Positions 32,275-44,732 of a stretch of DNA of 64,000 bases are shown piece by piece. The stretch is taken from assembly GCF_030272615.1 (NCBI RefSeq), contig NC_081409.1:530258291-530322290 (forward strand), given 5' to 3'. The translations under genes and the position numbers were made by a program. Origin of the DNA: Cryptomeria japonica. Taxonomy: Eukaryota > Streptophyta > Pinopsida > Cupressales > Cupressaceae. Positions within the stretch are counted from its first letter, which is position 1, and each line of letters begins with the position of its first letter. The notes under the pieces are model-generated. The model did not search any database. It saw only the letters and a list, made by a program, of their open reading frames with translations, and was not told the origin of the DNA.

Positions 32275-35173
32275 GTGTTTATTGCTATCAAAGAAGATGA
32301 TTCGGTACCAGTGAATCCTACAAGCTACATTGTTGAGGAGAAATCTTTGGCTTCTAAGATTGAAGAAAAAGATGAATGGGTGATTAACAATGGTTGCTCA
32401 CATCATATGACAGGTGATAAAAGTAAATTTATGAGTATGGAAAAGTATGATGGTGGTATAGTAAGATTTGGTGATGATAAAGCTTTTGTGATTCATGGTA
32501 GAGGTTCTATATCTTTTGATGGTAAGAATAACATTGATGATGTCTTATATGTGGAAGGATTAAAGCATAATCTTCTGAGTGTTGGACAAATGGTTGACAA
32601 GGGATATGATTTGCAATTCAAGAATGGTAAATACAAGATTTTGAATGCCTCTGGTGTAGAGATTACAATGGGGACTAAAACTAAAGGCAATATCATTCAT
32701 TTGAATGCCAGTGAGAAAAGTTGTTTGATTTCTTAGATATATGAAAGTTTGTTGTGACATATGAGAATGTCTCATGTTAACTTTGATTATATGATAAGGA
32801 TAAGTTCTACTCAAGTTGTTAGAGATTTTCCTAAGATTGTGAAGCCCTCTAATGCGATATGTAAAGAATGCCAGTTGGGAAAGCAAACAAGAACATCATT
32901 TAAAAGAAAATTGTATACATATAATGGACTATTAGATCTTATGCATACTAACTTGTGTGGTCCTACTAGAGTGAGAAGCATGTAGGGTGATAGGTATTTC
33001 ATGTTGCTAATTGATGATTACTCTAGAATGATGTGGGTGACTTTTCCAAGGGAGAAATCAGAAGAATTAGAGAAATTCAAGATATTCAAAGAAAAAGTGG
33101 AGACTAAGACAAGGTTGAAGCTTAAGCGTCTAAGATCTGACAAAGGAGGAGAGTTCACATCTAGCGAGTATGATACATTTTGTGAGAGGAATGGAATTAG
33201 AAGACAATTATCTACTCCTAGAACCCCTCAACAGAATGGAGTTGTTGAAAGGAAGAACATAACAATTTTGGATGCTGCTAGAATGATGTTGGTTGAAGGA
33301 AATGTTGTGCAAACTTTCGAGAAGGAAGTTGTTAGCACTATTGTTTACACACTCAACCGGGTGCATATAAAAGGTGATTCTGGTAAGACTCCTTATGAGT
33401 TATGGTTTGTGCATGTTCCTACAGCTAGATATTTTAGATTTTTTGGAAGCAAATGTTATATAAAAAGAGATGAGGATATAGGAAAGTTTGATGCAAGATG
33501 TGATGAAGGAATATTCTTGGCATATTCTACTAAGAGTAAGGCCTACCAGTATTACAATAAGAGGTTAAAGAAGATAGCGGAAAGTGCAAATGTAAAATTT
33601 TATGAATGTTTTGGTAAGAAGATCAGGGCATGCGGATATGAGATTGATGAAAAGGATATTGTTTCTAAGCCTGCACAGACTTAGATCCTAGAAAAAATTA
33701 ATCTGGTAGAGATGATGAATCTAGATTTTTGTGATGTTGTTGAAGCATGTAAGGATGAGAATTGGATAAAATCTATGGAGGGGGAGTTGAATCATATTGA
33801 AAAGAATAACACTTGGGAGTTTGTTCCACAAAAATGTGATTGGCACTAAATGGGTGATCCAAAATAAATTGAATGAAGCCACTGAAGTGGTAAGAAACAA
33901 AGCAAGGTTGGTACGTAAGGGATGCTCTCATATGGAAGGTATTGATTGTGAAGAAACTTTTTCTCCTATATATAGAATTGAAGCTATTAGATTGTTTCTT
34001 TCTTATGTTGCTTATAATAATTTCAAGGTTTATGAGATGGATGTCAAGTTAGCCTTTTTGAATGGCGATCTTGAGGAGGAAGTCTATATTGAGAAACCAG
34101 AAGAATTTTTTTTATCAGACAAAGGAGACATGGTATGTAAATTGAAGAAAGCACTGTATGGACTGAAGCAAGCCCCTAGAGCCTGGTATGCATGATTAGA
34201 TAAGTTTTTGACGAAGTTGGGATTTTGTAAAGGTATTGTTGATAGTAACTTATACTTTAAGGTTGAGAATGATAACATTTTGATTGTTGGAGTATTTGTA
34301 GATGACATTATTTTTGGAGGAGATGATGATTTGAGTATGAATTTTGTTGATGATATGAAAAAGGAATTTGAGATGTCTAAGTATGTGAAGGAATTGTTGA
34401 AGAAGTTTGGGTTAGCTGATAATAAACCTATTGGAACTCCTATGGTGTCTAGATTCAAATTGTCTAAGAATGTTAAATCTAAGAAAGTTAATTAGGACTT
34501 GTATAGATATATGGTTGGTGGACTGTTGTACTTGACTCAAACTAGACTAGATATTATGCATGTTGTGTGTCTTTGTGCCAAATTTCAAGATGATCCTAAA
34601 GAGATTCATCTTACTATTGTTAAAAGAATTTTCAAAAACTTAAAAGGAACTATTGATTATGGGCTATAGTATCTGAAGAATGATGATTTTATGTTGTGTG
34701 CCTATACTAATTCCGATTGGGTAGGTGATATAGATGATCAGAAGAGAACTACCGATGGAGCTTTCTTTTTGGGGAAGAAGTTGGTGTCATGGGCAAGCAA
34801 GAAACAAGATGTTATATCGTTATCTACTACTAAAGTTGAATACATTGTTGCTACTACAATTTGTACTCAGGTAGTCTTGATGAAACATATGTTGAAAGAC
34901 ATTAGAGCTATGTATGATGAGCCTATTGTTATTTACTATGACAATTCAAGTGCTATTAATATTTCCAAGAATTCAATACTGCATTCTAAAACTAAGCATA
35001 TATCAATTACATATCATATCTTGAGGCAGAAAGTTAGTGATGGAGAGGTAAAAGTGGAGTATGTATCTACAAAAGATCATATTGTAGATATTTTCACTAA
35101 GCCTTTTCCTGTAGATACATTTGAGTATTTGAGGGACAAATTAGGGGTATCTGCCTCTCCTGATGAGAACTAG
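32275..35173 (+). pseudogene. Copia A pol: protease, integrase, RT, RNase H
   Basis: The protease site reads INNGCSHHMTGD, so the catalytic Asp-Ser are Asn-Asn (32386-32391). The integrase shows the CKECQLGK zinc part. Its first catalytic residue is Asn instead of Asp (HTNLCGP, 32950-32952), while the Asp (33139) and Glu (33247) are kept. RT has the fingers (GTKWVIQNKLNE), ALYGLKQAPRAWY and the VDD box (34298-34306). About 25 codons are missing after FEMS (34380), with the short repeat at the junction suggesting microhomology deletion. RNase H (YTNSDWVGD ... YYDNSSAINISKN) ends with the copia phrase IVDIFTKPFP. The stops are mainly TAG. Confidence 0.85.
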
Positions 35174-35506
35174 GTGCATTGAGATGCATCAATCTAATGG
35201 ACTTCACAGTCTTATCTCTTTATTCGGGTTGTTGAGTTGATGTTGCTACTTAGCTGGAGTAGTTAGTGAGTTATTTCAAAGAAGTGAATCTATTATAAGA
35301 GGGAGAGATAATTCTTTCTAGTGGGGAGAGAAGCTTGACCAGTTTATATCTTTGGCATTGCTGTCAGAGGGACAGAAGCATGTGAAAAACTATTTTATCT
35401 TTTGAGCCTTGTGTGCATGATCTTAGGGGGAGCCTATTGGATTTTGTTGATATTGGTTTATTACTTTTCATTGATTGATTTTCACATTTATATGTTGCCA
35501 TCAATG

Positions 35507-35520
35507 CCAAAGGGGGAGAT
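35507..35520 (+). promoter_or_regulatory. Polypurine tract of copia A
   Basis: ccaaagggggagat directly before the 3' LTR start TGTTGAAC. Confidence 0.85.
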
Positions 35521-35554
35521 TGTTGAACATTGTTGTTACTAGGATATGTTTTGG
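35521..35554 (+). repeat. 3' LTR of copia A, left piece
   Basis: The first 34 bp of the 3' LTR (tgttgaacattgttgttact...). The LINE inserts after gttttgg (35548-35554), and the same heptamer is found at 48216-48222, where the LTR resumes. Confidence 0.8.
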
Positions 35555-35568
35555 ATTAAGGCAAAAAT

Positions 35569-35594
35569 AGGTTTTGAAGGGGCCACAAAACCCT
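35569..35594 (-). other. 3' hairpin of the LINE
   Basis: AGGTTTTG (35569-35576) pairs with CAAAACCCT (35586-35594, one bulged base), with an inner GG/CC pair. Same place and arm sequence as 4094-4116 in the other copy. Confidence 0.6.
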
Positions 35595-35799
35595 TTACAA
35601 AATTATTCTTAGAGGTATAGAATCAGAAAGAAACATACAAAATAAAATAGGCTGCAAGGATAAACATAAGAAACAATAGCCAAAGAGACAACAAAAGCCC
35701 AACTGGGTACAAAAAGACAGCAGAAAGATCGAACCGAGACACAGACAGAACCAACAACATAAAACTACCCATTTACATAAGCCTTATGAGAGTCTCAGT

Positions 35800-37460
35800 G
35801 ACCTCATCCTCTAGGGCATTCACGGTATCAGTAGCAACCTTCATAGCTTTATGATCCAAATTTTGAATAGTCACCTTTTTCTTCATGTTCCTTCGGGTCC
35901 TTTTGCAAGGTCCTTCACCACTTTGAGGTGCCTCAACATCATCACCAATAATAACAACAGCCTTATCCGGCTATTCCAGATTATTCACCATGGTATTCAT
36001 AACCATTGCAGACTGTTTGAAAATTTTTGTGACTGCTAACCATAATAGTCTTGAGGGTGTCTTGGATCTTGTTGTAACCTTCCTCGACGCAGGTAATGCA
36101 TTCCTCCAACCTTTTCTTCAGTTGATCAACCCCTTCCCTTGTTTTCTTGATACAGTCCATGACTGACTTCTTCTCAGCCTCATTCCACTTCCCTTCATTA
36201 TTTGGATTACCATTAGTAGAACTAGTAGGGAGAGCATCCATTTTTCTTCCTAGGGCTCTTTGGTTAATCCTAATCTCTTTAAGTTCATGAAACAACCACT
36301 TGAACAAGATGAAAGTATCAATATAATATTCACGAGCCATACCCAGTACATTTTCATAATCATCCCTCTTATCATTAAGCTCATCACTTTTGGGATGAAG
36401 GTCTACAATACCAACCACACCCACATTACTAGTCTCCTTATAGGATGGAGGAGAGGTCGGGACATTAGGGAAAATTGGGTTCTTATCATCTTCTGCCTTC
36501 TCGCTAGAAGAGGGGGAGAAATTATCAATAGAAGTAGAGGGGGAGGACATAAAGATGTTATTTTGACCTTTTATACCCCTCCTCATCTTAGGTTTTGAGC
36601 TTGAAGGAATTTCCATTTTAGTTGTTTTTAGGGGAGGGGAAATCTCTCTAGACCCAGACCCAAAGGTCTCATTATCAAATTCGCTGCACTACTCTCATCA
36701 TTATTAGAAGTAATGTGGATTTAATCATCAGGGGGAGGAAGAGCATGAAAATAGGCATCAATAAAGACAGTCAATCCTTCATGCACGATGGGAGACTTGG
36801 CAGGGTTCTTGCGGTGGCCACTAAAGTTAGCCCTAAGAGCTAACATGAGATAGAAAGGGAAAGACATCTTCACACCATGGCAAAAATGATTTAGAATAAC
36901 AAAGTGGTGACCATACACCTTGGTATAATGACCATCCAAAGTAAGGTAATTCATAATTACCTTGAGAAGATTCTGCCAGAAAGACTTAATGACCGCAATG
37001 TCATAGTAGTTGGTCGTCTTTTTAACAATTTTAGCCCACTCTGCCTCCTTCTTGGGAAGTTTTGAACAAATTTCTCTATATACACTCTATCTTTGTAATA
37101 CTTCTTGCCCTCCATAGATAACCCAATGACCTGTGCAATAAGGGCTTCATCAACTCGACCTTCTGACCATGGAGAACAATCATTTCATCCTTCCAGTTTT
37201 GGGAAAAATAGCTCATGACATCTTGATTTCGCCCTTGTAGCCTCTCAATGTATGGAGTGAGCCCACCTTTCTCCAGAATTTTCCATAGATTATTTTCATT
37301 CTTCAACTACACACAGCTAGGTGGCTCAATTCATTTTCTCACACCACCCATATTATCAAGCTGTATGTTACACTCTTTGCAAAGAATTTTCAGAGTTAAA
37401 GTAAGACTCCAGAGAATGTATAAAATCACCCACAAAGCATGCAAAATAAATTCGCATTGA
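35800..37460 (-). pseudogene. LINE ORF3: helical domain plus coiled-coil tail
   Basis: Downstream of the RNase H lies a third coding region with at least three frameshifts. Its N-terminal domain (37310-36725) has phrases ILEKGGLTPYIERLQGR, IVLHGQKVE, LKVIMNYLTLDGHYTKVY and FPFYLMLALRANF. It resembles the first domain of the accessory ORF at 15616-18663. A Ser/Pro-rich linker (36610-36430), a coiled coil (about 36400-36000; REGVDQLKKRLEECITCVEE) and a basic end (CKRTRRNMKKK, about 35900) follow. The same tail is found in the second LINE copy at 3245-3924. No known enzyme motif. This is not the normal LINE ORF1, which lies upstream of ORF2. Confidence 0.65.
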
Positions 37461-37502
37461 TTCTCATGTCCTCTCTGGCCACCTATCTCAGAATGGAAGG
37501 TA

Positions 37503-39775
37503 TTAGTAATTATCGAAACACTCAAAGTAATTATGACACAAGTAATCATTAAATTTACTCCCCTGACTTCGCTCATGGAGAAAATGCATAGCAAATGTTG
37601 AGTCCAACCTATCACCATGGGTCCAACTAAGTTGGGCTTTACACGTCACTCCCCTATTAGCAAGGAAGTTGGAAGACACATTGTCTTGTCTATATACATG
37701 GACAATAATGCATATATCAAAGGTTTTGATAATATCTTTAGCCTTTTTCATCCAAATATCAACATTCCAAGCCGGAGTATATTTGCCCTTTAGGTAGTTG
37801 AAAATGATCTTTGAGTCTCCCTCGACCCAAACAAGCTTACAGTTGTTTTGTTTATCAAAAATTATTAGTCTATTTACTAAGAGGGGAAGAATTAGCAAAA
37901 ATGAAGTTGCCATAGTGATTCCGTATCACCCCTCCATAGCCAGCTTGACCAGGGTTCCCTCTAGCTGCACCATCGAAATTGATTTTCACCTATCCTTGGG
38001 GTGGAAATTTCTAACTAATATTGTCCCTAGGGTTGACCTTAGGTGTAACAACATGATGACCAAAATCCTATTCCTTGATTATATTAGCTTCATACTCCTT
38101 AAGGTTTCTGCTATGAGAGAGAACAATGAAGCTAACAACCGAGAGATTATCAGAGATGGCCCTAGAAATTTTCTTGAAGACAAAATCAGGAGGGAGATGT
38201 ATATTCTTGAAGATACGATTATTATGTTCTTTCCATAAACCCCATGCCATGTGAGGAAACATGAAGAGCCATAGCTTCTTTATGAAAGGATTTCTTGAAG
38301 GTGGGCTCCATTGGTGAACAAACTCCTTAACAGCTCAGGGTAAATTCCAGGAAAGATCCCATTTCTAAAGCACAAGACCCCAAATCTCAGAAGTGTAAGA
38401 GAAATATAAAAACATATGATCAATAGATTCAGCCTTCTTCATACAAAAGTAGCATCTGTTTGGGATAGAAAAGCCTCTCTTAACAAGATTGTCAGTAGTT
38501 AAGATTTTATTAAGAAAGAGAAGCCAAAAAAACATATTGACCTTAGGAGAAAGGTCCTTAATCCACACCTTAGAACACTAGGACACTGTGTTCATTACAA
38601 CCATCCACAAAAGCAATAGAAAACTTCCCATTGGGATTGAATTTCCGAATAAGTTCATCCTCCACACCTTCCTCCAAACAAAAAGAATTTAGAGAAAGTT
38701 GCAAATGAGTGAAAGAAGGATTAATAAGATGGACATTTACCCACTTACCTTCCTTCCAATAGTCAACCACCATTAAGCCTAAAAGTAGCCACCGAAAGAT
38801 CCCTTAAAGATCCCAAGGTAGGATCAGAAACAAGCAAGTGATTCCTGATCCAACAATCATCCCAAAATTGGATTTTTCTTCCATTCCCCAGCTTCCAATA
38901 GGCTCCCCAACTAGCCACATCCCTAGCCTTGATGATATTGTTCCAAAGATGAGATCCAAGGGGGATTTGAGAAGAACTCAAAAAATCCTACAAAGAATGA
39001 ACATTAGAGAGATATTTATTATGGCATAAGGTGTTCCATTCCCTTCTACAGTCATAAGACCTCCAGAACTATTTAGCTAGAAGAGCATTATTAAAGATTT
39101 TAATGCTTCTAATTCCCAATCCACCATATCTCCTTGGCTTGAAGACATTCTACCAGGAAGCCAGAGGGATTCTTTTCTTTTCCTCAACCCCAAACCAAAG
39201 GAATCTTTTCTGAATTTTATCAATAATTTCAGCAAATTTAGAGGGAATCTTGAACAAAATGAGGGCATCCACTAGGAGGTTATGAAGAGTAGCTTTCAAC
39301 AACTGAATTTTACTAGCCTGACTCAAAAGGGTGCCTTTCCACCTAGCCAACTTCCTATTAAATCAATCAATTAAAGATTGCCAAAAGGAATCAAAAGGTT
39401 TAGATCCTAGAGGGAGACCCAAGTAAGTAGAGGGGAGCTTACCAATGAGGCAGTCAAGAATGTTAGCAATCTTCATTTGGCACTGCTCAGGAGTGTTAAT
39501 GAAGTAGATAAAACTCTTGGTTCTATTAACCATCTATATAGAAGCTTTTTCATAGATGTTGAGAATCAATTTGATGAATCTGACTTCCCCAAAAAAAGAG
39601 CTTCCCATTAAAATGGTATCATCAACAAATTGTTGATGAGAGAAATTCAAGTTGGCAGAGGATGACTTGAGGCCTTTCAAACATCCTTCCACAACTTTTT
39701 GATGTATGAATCTACCCAAATTTTTTGCCATTATAGTGAACAGATTAGGTGATATAGGATCACCCTACCTAAGAC
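37503..39775 (-). pseudogene. LINE ORF2, C-terminal half (RT palm, zf-RVT, RNase H)
   Basis: On the - strand: the end of RT fingers/palm (GDPISPNLFTIMAKNL, about 39750) and the catalytic FVDD box (39618-39623 is the Asp pair). Then the thumb region (MARWKGTLLSQASKIQLLKA), a W-rich stretch (GNGRKIQFWDDCWI) and a zf-RVT Cys motif (CYFCMKKAESIDHMF, 38365-38568). A C-terminal RNase H follows (VKINFDGAARGNPGQAGYGG, about 37995-37940; VEGDSKIIFNYL, about 37820; HVYRQDNVSSNFLAN). Such an RNase H end is typical of plant L1-clade LINEs. Frameshifts and a TAG in place of the Gln of LRQGDP are present. Domain identity is clear. Confidence 0.85.
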
Positions 39776-39780
39776 CCCTC

Positions 39781-40848
39781 TATTGGTATTATGGATATGT
39801 TGCATTGGTTTTGTCATTGATGTTAACACTTATCAACACTTATCGTTCTAGAGATCTTTGGTTATGTTCACTGGCAAGTTTAGTGACTTATGCATAGTCA
39901 CTGATATTTAGTTCACCGACAAGTTATATCATTCACCGAGACTAAGGATGACTTGTTATCATCTAGAGATCACTTGGTTATGTCGAAGATATGGTTTGGA
40001 CACTTGGTTTTGATGATTTGGTTGTTGGTCTAACTGGGTTGACATATTTGTTGTTACTAGCAAATTGGTCTAGGTTGTGGACCGACATGCGTTATCTATT
40101 CCAGATCAGCACGACATGTTATGGAGTTGATTTAATCAATTAGTATTATTGTTGAGCCAACATGATGCATCGCATCTTGACTTGTTGTAATTGATTTTAT
40201 TGTAATACTCTTAGTGAGGTGACCTAAACATTTGGTCTTAGGTTTTGGTATATATGTAAGATCTCATTTGTGAGATTAATGTATGTATGTAATATGGTAT
40301 GGTAAGGTTGTGATATTCGGTATATTCGAATATAAGTAGAGCTACTCATGTAGACATTAATTAAAGATTCAAGGATGGTTTGAAGGAGACAATCAGAGCT
40401 TAATCAGTACTGAATCTAGCATTGGAGATGCTACTTTGAGCAGTACATTATCATTAGATTTAATCATCCAATTGTAGTCAGCGAGACTCCCATTTTTGTG
40501 ATTAAGCAATGAGATCTACGTAGGTGGCCTTTCTACATGTGCAGACCCCATTTGTACACACATACTATCTGCAGTAGTATCATCTGATTGTGGGTAAGGT
40601 TTCCCACTATGGTTTTTCCCCTTATAGGGTTTCCACATACAAATCTCTATGTTATGTGTTGTGGATGTTGTTTCTCTTTCTATTTCATGCATTAAGTTTC
40701 ACCGGTATTGATATTAAATGTTAATCTACTTACCGGCATTAAGTTTTGTTTACCAGTATTAAGTATCAAGTTTGATTAAGTTATATTTGGGTTGAAATTA
40801 ATAGACAACTGATTCACCCCCTGTCTCAGTTGCCTCTAGGTCCTAACA
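39781..40848 (+). repeat. 5' LTR of copia B
   Basis: Starts TATTGG (G of the TG end changed to A), ends CCTAACA. Colinear with 46246-47314, with scattered substitutions and nearly equal length. A TATA-like tatatat is at 40249-40255. Confidence 0.9.
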
Positions 40849-40850
40849 AT

Positions 40851-40862
40851 TGATATCAGAGC
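40851..40862 (+). promoter_or_regulatory. Primer-binding site of copia B (tRNA-iMet)
   Basis: TGATATCAGAGC, one mismatch from TGGTATCAGAGC (G to A), 2 bp after the LTR. Confidence 0.85.
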
Positions 40863-40905
40863 TAAGTCCTCTTTTTGCAGAAGTTTAACAACTTGAGGAG
40901 ATTCT

Positions 40906-41930
40906 ATGGCAAGTAACTATTTTAGGAAGGACAAACCGAAACTTGATGGAACTAACTATGGTATATGGAAGATCAAAATGGAGACACATCTGAATTGCAT
41001 TGGAAAAGACATAAGGGATGTTATACAAAATGGATATGTTGGTCCTACACCAGGTCAACCTAATCCACCTACATTGAGTAAGGATCAAGAGAATGATTGC
41101 AAAGCAAGAGAAGCACTTTTGAGCACCTTGTTAGATCATCAAATCATGGGATTATCAGACCGATCTACTGCTAAAGCTATTTGGGATAAATTGGTGACAT
41201 TGAATGAAGGTGATTCCACTGTCAAAATTGCAAAACTAGAATCCTTCTGGGTCAGGTATGCAAAATTGAAAATGGAAGAAGATGAAAGAATTTTTGCTTT
41301 TATGAAAAGGGTTAATGAAATTGTTTTGGGAATACAATGATATGGAGATTCCTTAAGTGGAGATGAAATTGTTTTTAAAGTTTTAAGAGCATTTTCACTG
41401 GCATAAAAAATGAAAGTAACTACTATTAATGAGCTAATAACTATGCCTAATACATCAGTATCTAGAGATACCTTGGTTGGAAAACTTTCAGCATTTGAGC
41501 TTGAGGAATTTGGTCATGTTGCTACAATTAAGATAGATTTAGCTTTCAAAGCATCATCATCTGCAACATCTTCATCATCAGCTAATAAATCTGATTGGAA
41601 AGCACTCTATGCAAGAGAACTTGAAGACATCAGGAGGGAAAATGAAGAACTGGAAGAACTTGAAGCACTATTTGCAAGGAAAATGCCTAAAGGTCCTATT
41701 GGAAGTAAGTATGAAGGTAAAGCACCATTTAAATGTTTTAATTGCAATAAAATTGGTCATATGGCATCTATATGTACTGATAGACATGCAAGATTGAGAG
41801 AAGAAGCTAAAAGAACATATAAGCCTAACCCTGAATATCAGAGATATATATTTAAGAAGAATAGAGACAAATCATGTTACTATGTTGATGAAGGAGTTAC
41901 TAATGATTCTGATGAAGAACTAGGAGACAA
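40906..41930 (+). pseudogene. Copia B gag
   Basis: ATG 40906 opens MASNYFRKDKPKLDGTNYGIWK, the standard copia gag start (LDG.NY..W). UBN2-like helices follow (ALLSTLLDHQIMGLSDRSTA; FAFMKRVNEIVLGIQ). A TGA at 41338, where CGA Arg would fit, and a stop near 41404 interrupt it. It resumes with LVGKLSAFELEEFGH and a CCHC knuckle at 41734-41775 (CFNCNKIGHMASIC). Confidence 0.85.
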
Positions 41931-43922
41931 TGGGTGGGTTACTATTGCAATAACAGAAGATCAACTGAGACCTATTGTTTCACTGGTAGAGCAGGCCCTG
42001 GCAGCTAAAATTGAAGAAAAGGATGAATGGATTATAGATTTTGTATGTTCACATCATATACTGGTGATAAAAGTAAATTCTTATCTTTTCAGGAATATAA
42101 TGGAGGTCTAGTGAGATTTGGAGATGACAAAGCTTGTTTGATTAGAGGAAAAGGCACTATATATTTGATGGTAAGAACAATACTAACAATGTTTATTATG
42201 TTGAAGGTTTGAAGCATAATCTTTTGAGTGTTGGTCAATTAGTTGAAACAGAATTTCAGTTACAATTCAAGAATAGTAAATGCAAAATCATGAATAGAAC
42301 TAGTTTGTAAATTACACTGGTAATCAGACAAGAGGTAATATCTTTCATTTGAATAACAATGAAAAGACATGCTTGATTACACATATTGATGAAAGTTGGT
42401 TATGGCATAAAAGACTCTGTCATGTGAATTTTGATTGTATTGTAAAGATTAGTTCTTCTAAGGCAGTAAGGTATTTACCTAAGATTGTAAAACCTCATAA
42501 TCCGGTATGTAAGGAATGTCAAATGGGAAAGCAAGTTAGAACAAATTTCAAGAGTATCTTTGAGAAAGCCACTAATGTTCTTGATTTAATTCATACTGAC
42601 TTATGTGGTCCGGCAAGAACAAGAAGTCTACAGGGAGATAGATACTTTATGCTAATCATTGATGATTATTCTAGAATGTGTTGGGTTACTTTTCTCAAGG
42701 AGAAATCAGAAGCTTTTGGGAAATTCAAATTATTCAAGGCACTTGTAGAGAATGAAACCAACAAGAAAATCAAATGTTTAAGATCAGATCAAGGAGGTGA
42801 ATTTCCATCCAAGGATTTCAATACATGTTGTGAAGTGATTGGAATTAGAAGATAGCTATCAGTACCTCGGACACCTCAGCAAAATGGAGTTGTGGAAAGG
42901 AAAAATAGAACTATTTTGGATGCAACTAGAAGCATGATATTAGAAGCAAATCTACCTCATGTGTATTGGAGAGAAGCAATGAATACATTAGTTTACACTT
43001 TCAACAGAGCTCACATCAAAGGTGAAACCAGTAAGACACCCTATGAATTGTGGTTTGGTAATATTCCTACTCTTAAGTACTTCAAAATATTTGGAAGCAA
43101 ATGTTACATTAGGAGAGATGAGTATATTGGTAAATTTGATCCTAGAAGTGATGAAGGAGTATTTCTTGGTTATTCATCTAAGAGCAAAGCATATAAATGT
43201 TTTAATAAAAGATTGCAGAAAATCATTGAGAGTGCAAATGTGAAGACAGATGAACACTTTAGAAGAAATTAAAGGTCTATGGATTCTGAACCAACAATTG
43301 AGGTAATCACAAATTAACCTATACAAAGTGCACCGGTATAGAATGTTGATCCAGTCACATTGGCATCATCAGAAAATTCCACAGTGACTAAAGAATAGCA
43401 GCAAGTGAACACACCTAGGTATGTAAGATTGAATCACTCTGAAAGTCAAATAATTAGGAATAAGTATCAAGGAGTTATGACAAGAGGGAGACTAGAAAAT
43501 GAAGAGGTATGTCTAATTTCTCAAATTGAACCAGCATTTGTCATTGAGGCATGTGAAGTTAAACATTGGATTAAAGCTATGGAAGATGAATTGGAACAAA
43601 TTGAAAAGAACAATACATGGACATTGGTTCCCCGACCTAAAAATAAAAATGTAATTGGAACTAAATGGGTATTCAGAAATAAACTTAATGAAGATGGTAA
43701 GGTAATTAGAAATAAAGCAAGATTAGTGTGTAAAGGATATTCACAGAAAGAGGGAATTGATTACAATCAAACCTTTGCACTGGTAGCTAGAATTGAGGCA
43801 GTCAGATTATTTCTTGCATTTGCAGCACACAAGAACTATAAAGTATATCAAATGGATGTTAAATGTGCATTTTTGAATGGTGATCTTGAAGAGGAAGTTT
43901 ACATTGAACAACCTGATGGATT
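41931..43922 (+). pseudogene. Copia B pol, part 1: protease, integrase, RT fingers
   Basis: The protease site (DEWIIDFVCSHH, about 42025-42060) keeps Asp but has lost Ser-Gly, with a frameshift right after. The integrase has the H..C zinc part (LWHKRLCHVNF ... CKECQMGK), and all three catalytic residues are readable: D in HTDLCGP (42598), D in RSDQGGEF (42787) and E in NGVVERKN (42895). One TAG is at 42853-42855. After a linker with stops, RT begins ([52 protein letters not shown]) and is cut at 43922 by the solo LTR. Confidence 0.85.
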
Positions 43923-44727
43923 TGTTAGGGGTCCCACAAATACTGAGAGGGGGGGGTGAATTAGTATCTGACTGGTGATTAGAATTTCTTAACTTAAAAC
44001 ATGCAGAACATAATATAACAGTATATCGGTATGCAAGAAATAATGAAATAAATAGAATCAAGTACATCCACATGAAAAGTACACCATAACACAAGATGTT
44101 AACGAGGAAACCCGGTGTGGGAAAAACCTTGATGGGATTTGTGACCCACAATATTCACTCACTAGCCAATAAGAGAATATTACTTACAATAGGGGCCTGC
44201 ACATGCAGGAAGGCCAACTGCCTAGAGCTCACTGCTCAATGGGAAGTCTCACTGACTTATAATAAGGATTATACAAATCCAATATCTTGTACTACTTTAC
44301 AATAGCATCTTCAATGCCTAATTCAATACCGGTTCCTGCTCTGTTCTTTACATATACCCTTTGACCTATATTTCGCACATTAGGTCTGCCTAATATTTTC
44401 CTTAATGATTCTACTTCGCATTCTTCACATTTTTCATATTACAAAATGTCTACAATGATCTCTTTTATATATAAGAGTCATTTTACAATTTGCCAAGTCG
44501 GCTTACAATAATAAACAAAATATTATATAACAAAAATCATGTCAGCCTTTGTGCCAGTATACTTCCTTTCTTCTGTGTCGGTGTCAGTGTCCTGAGTGCC
44601 GGTGTAGAGTGTGATCTGTTGATGCTGGTATAATGTCTTTGCCGGTGCCATGGGATTGCAAGGCTGCCATCAATGACAAAACCTTCAATCACATACAATG
44701 TCTCATTGGAGGGTGCATATGCCAACA
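43923..44727 (-). mobile_element. Solo LTR of a copia-type element inside copia B RT
   Basis: The 805-bp block begins TGTTAGGG and ends CCAACA in + orientation; the - strand start TGTTGGCATATG and CCCCCCCTCTCAGT region show it is inverted. Flanking pentamers are ggatt (43918-43922) and agatt (44728-44732), 4 of 5 identical. The RT frame joins across it (QPDGF then SLTNDKDM). It shares the gggggtgaattagtat and gaaaccc-gtgggaaaaacc phrases with the other copia LTRs here. It is the innermost and therefore youngest layer. Confidence 0.8.
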
Positions 44728-44732
44728 AGATT

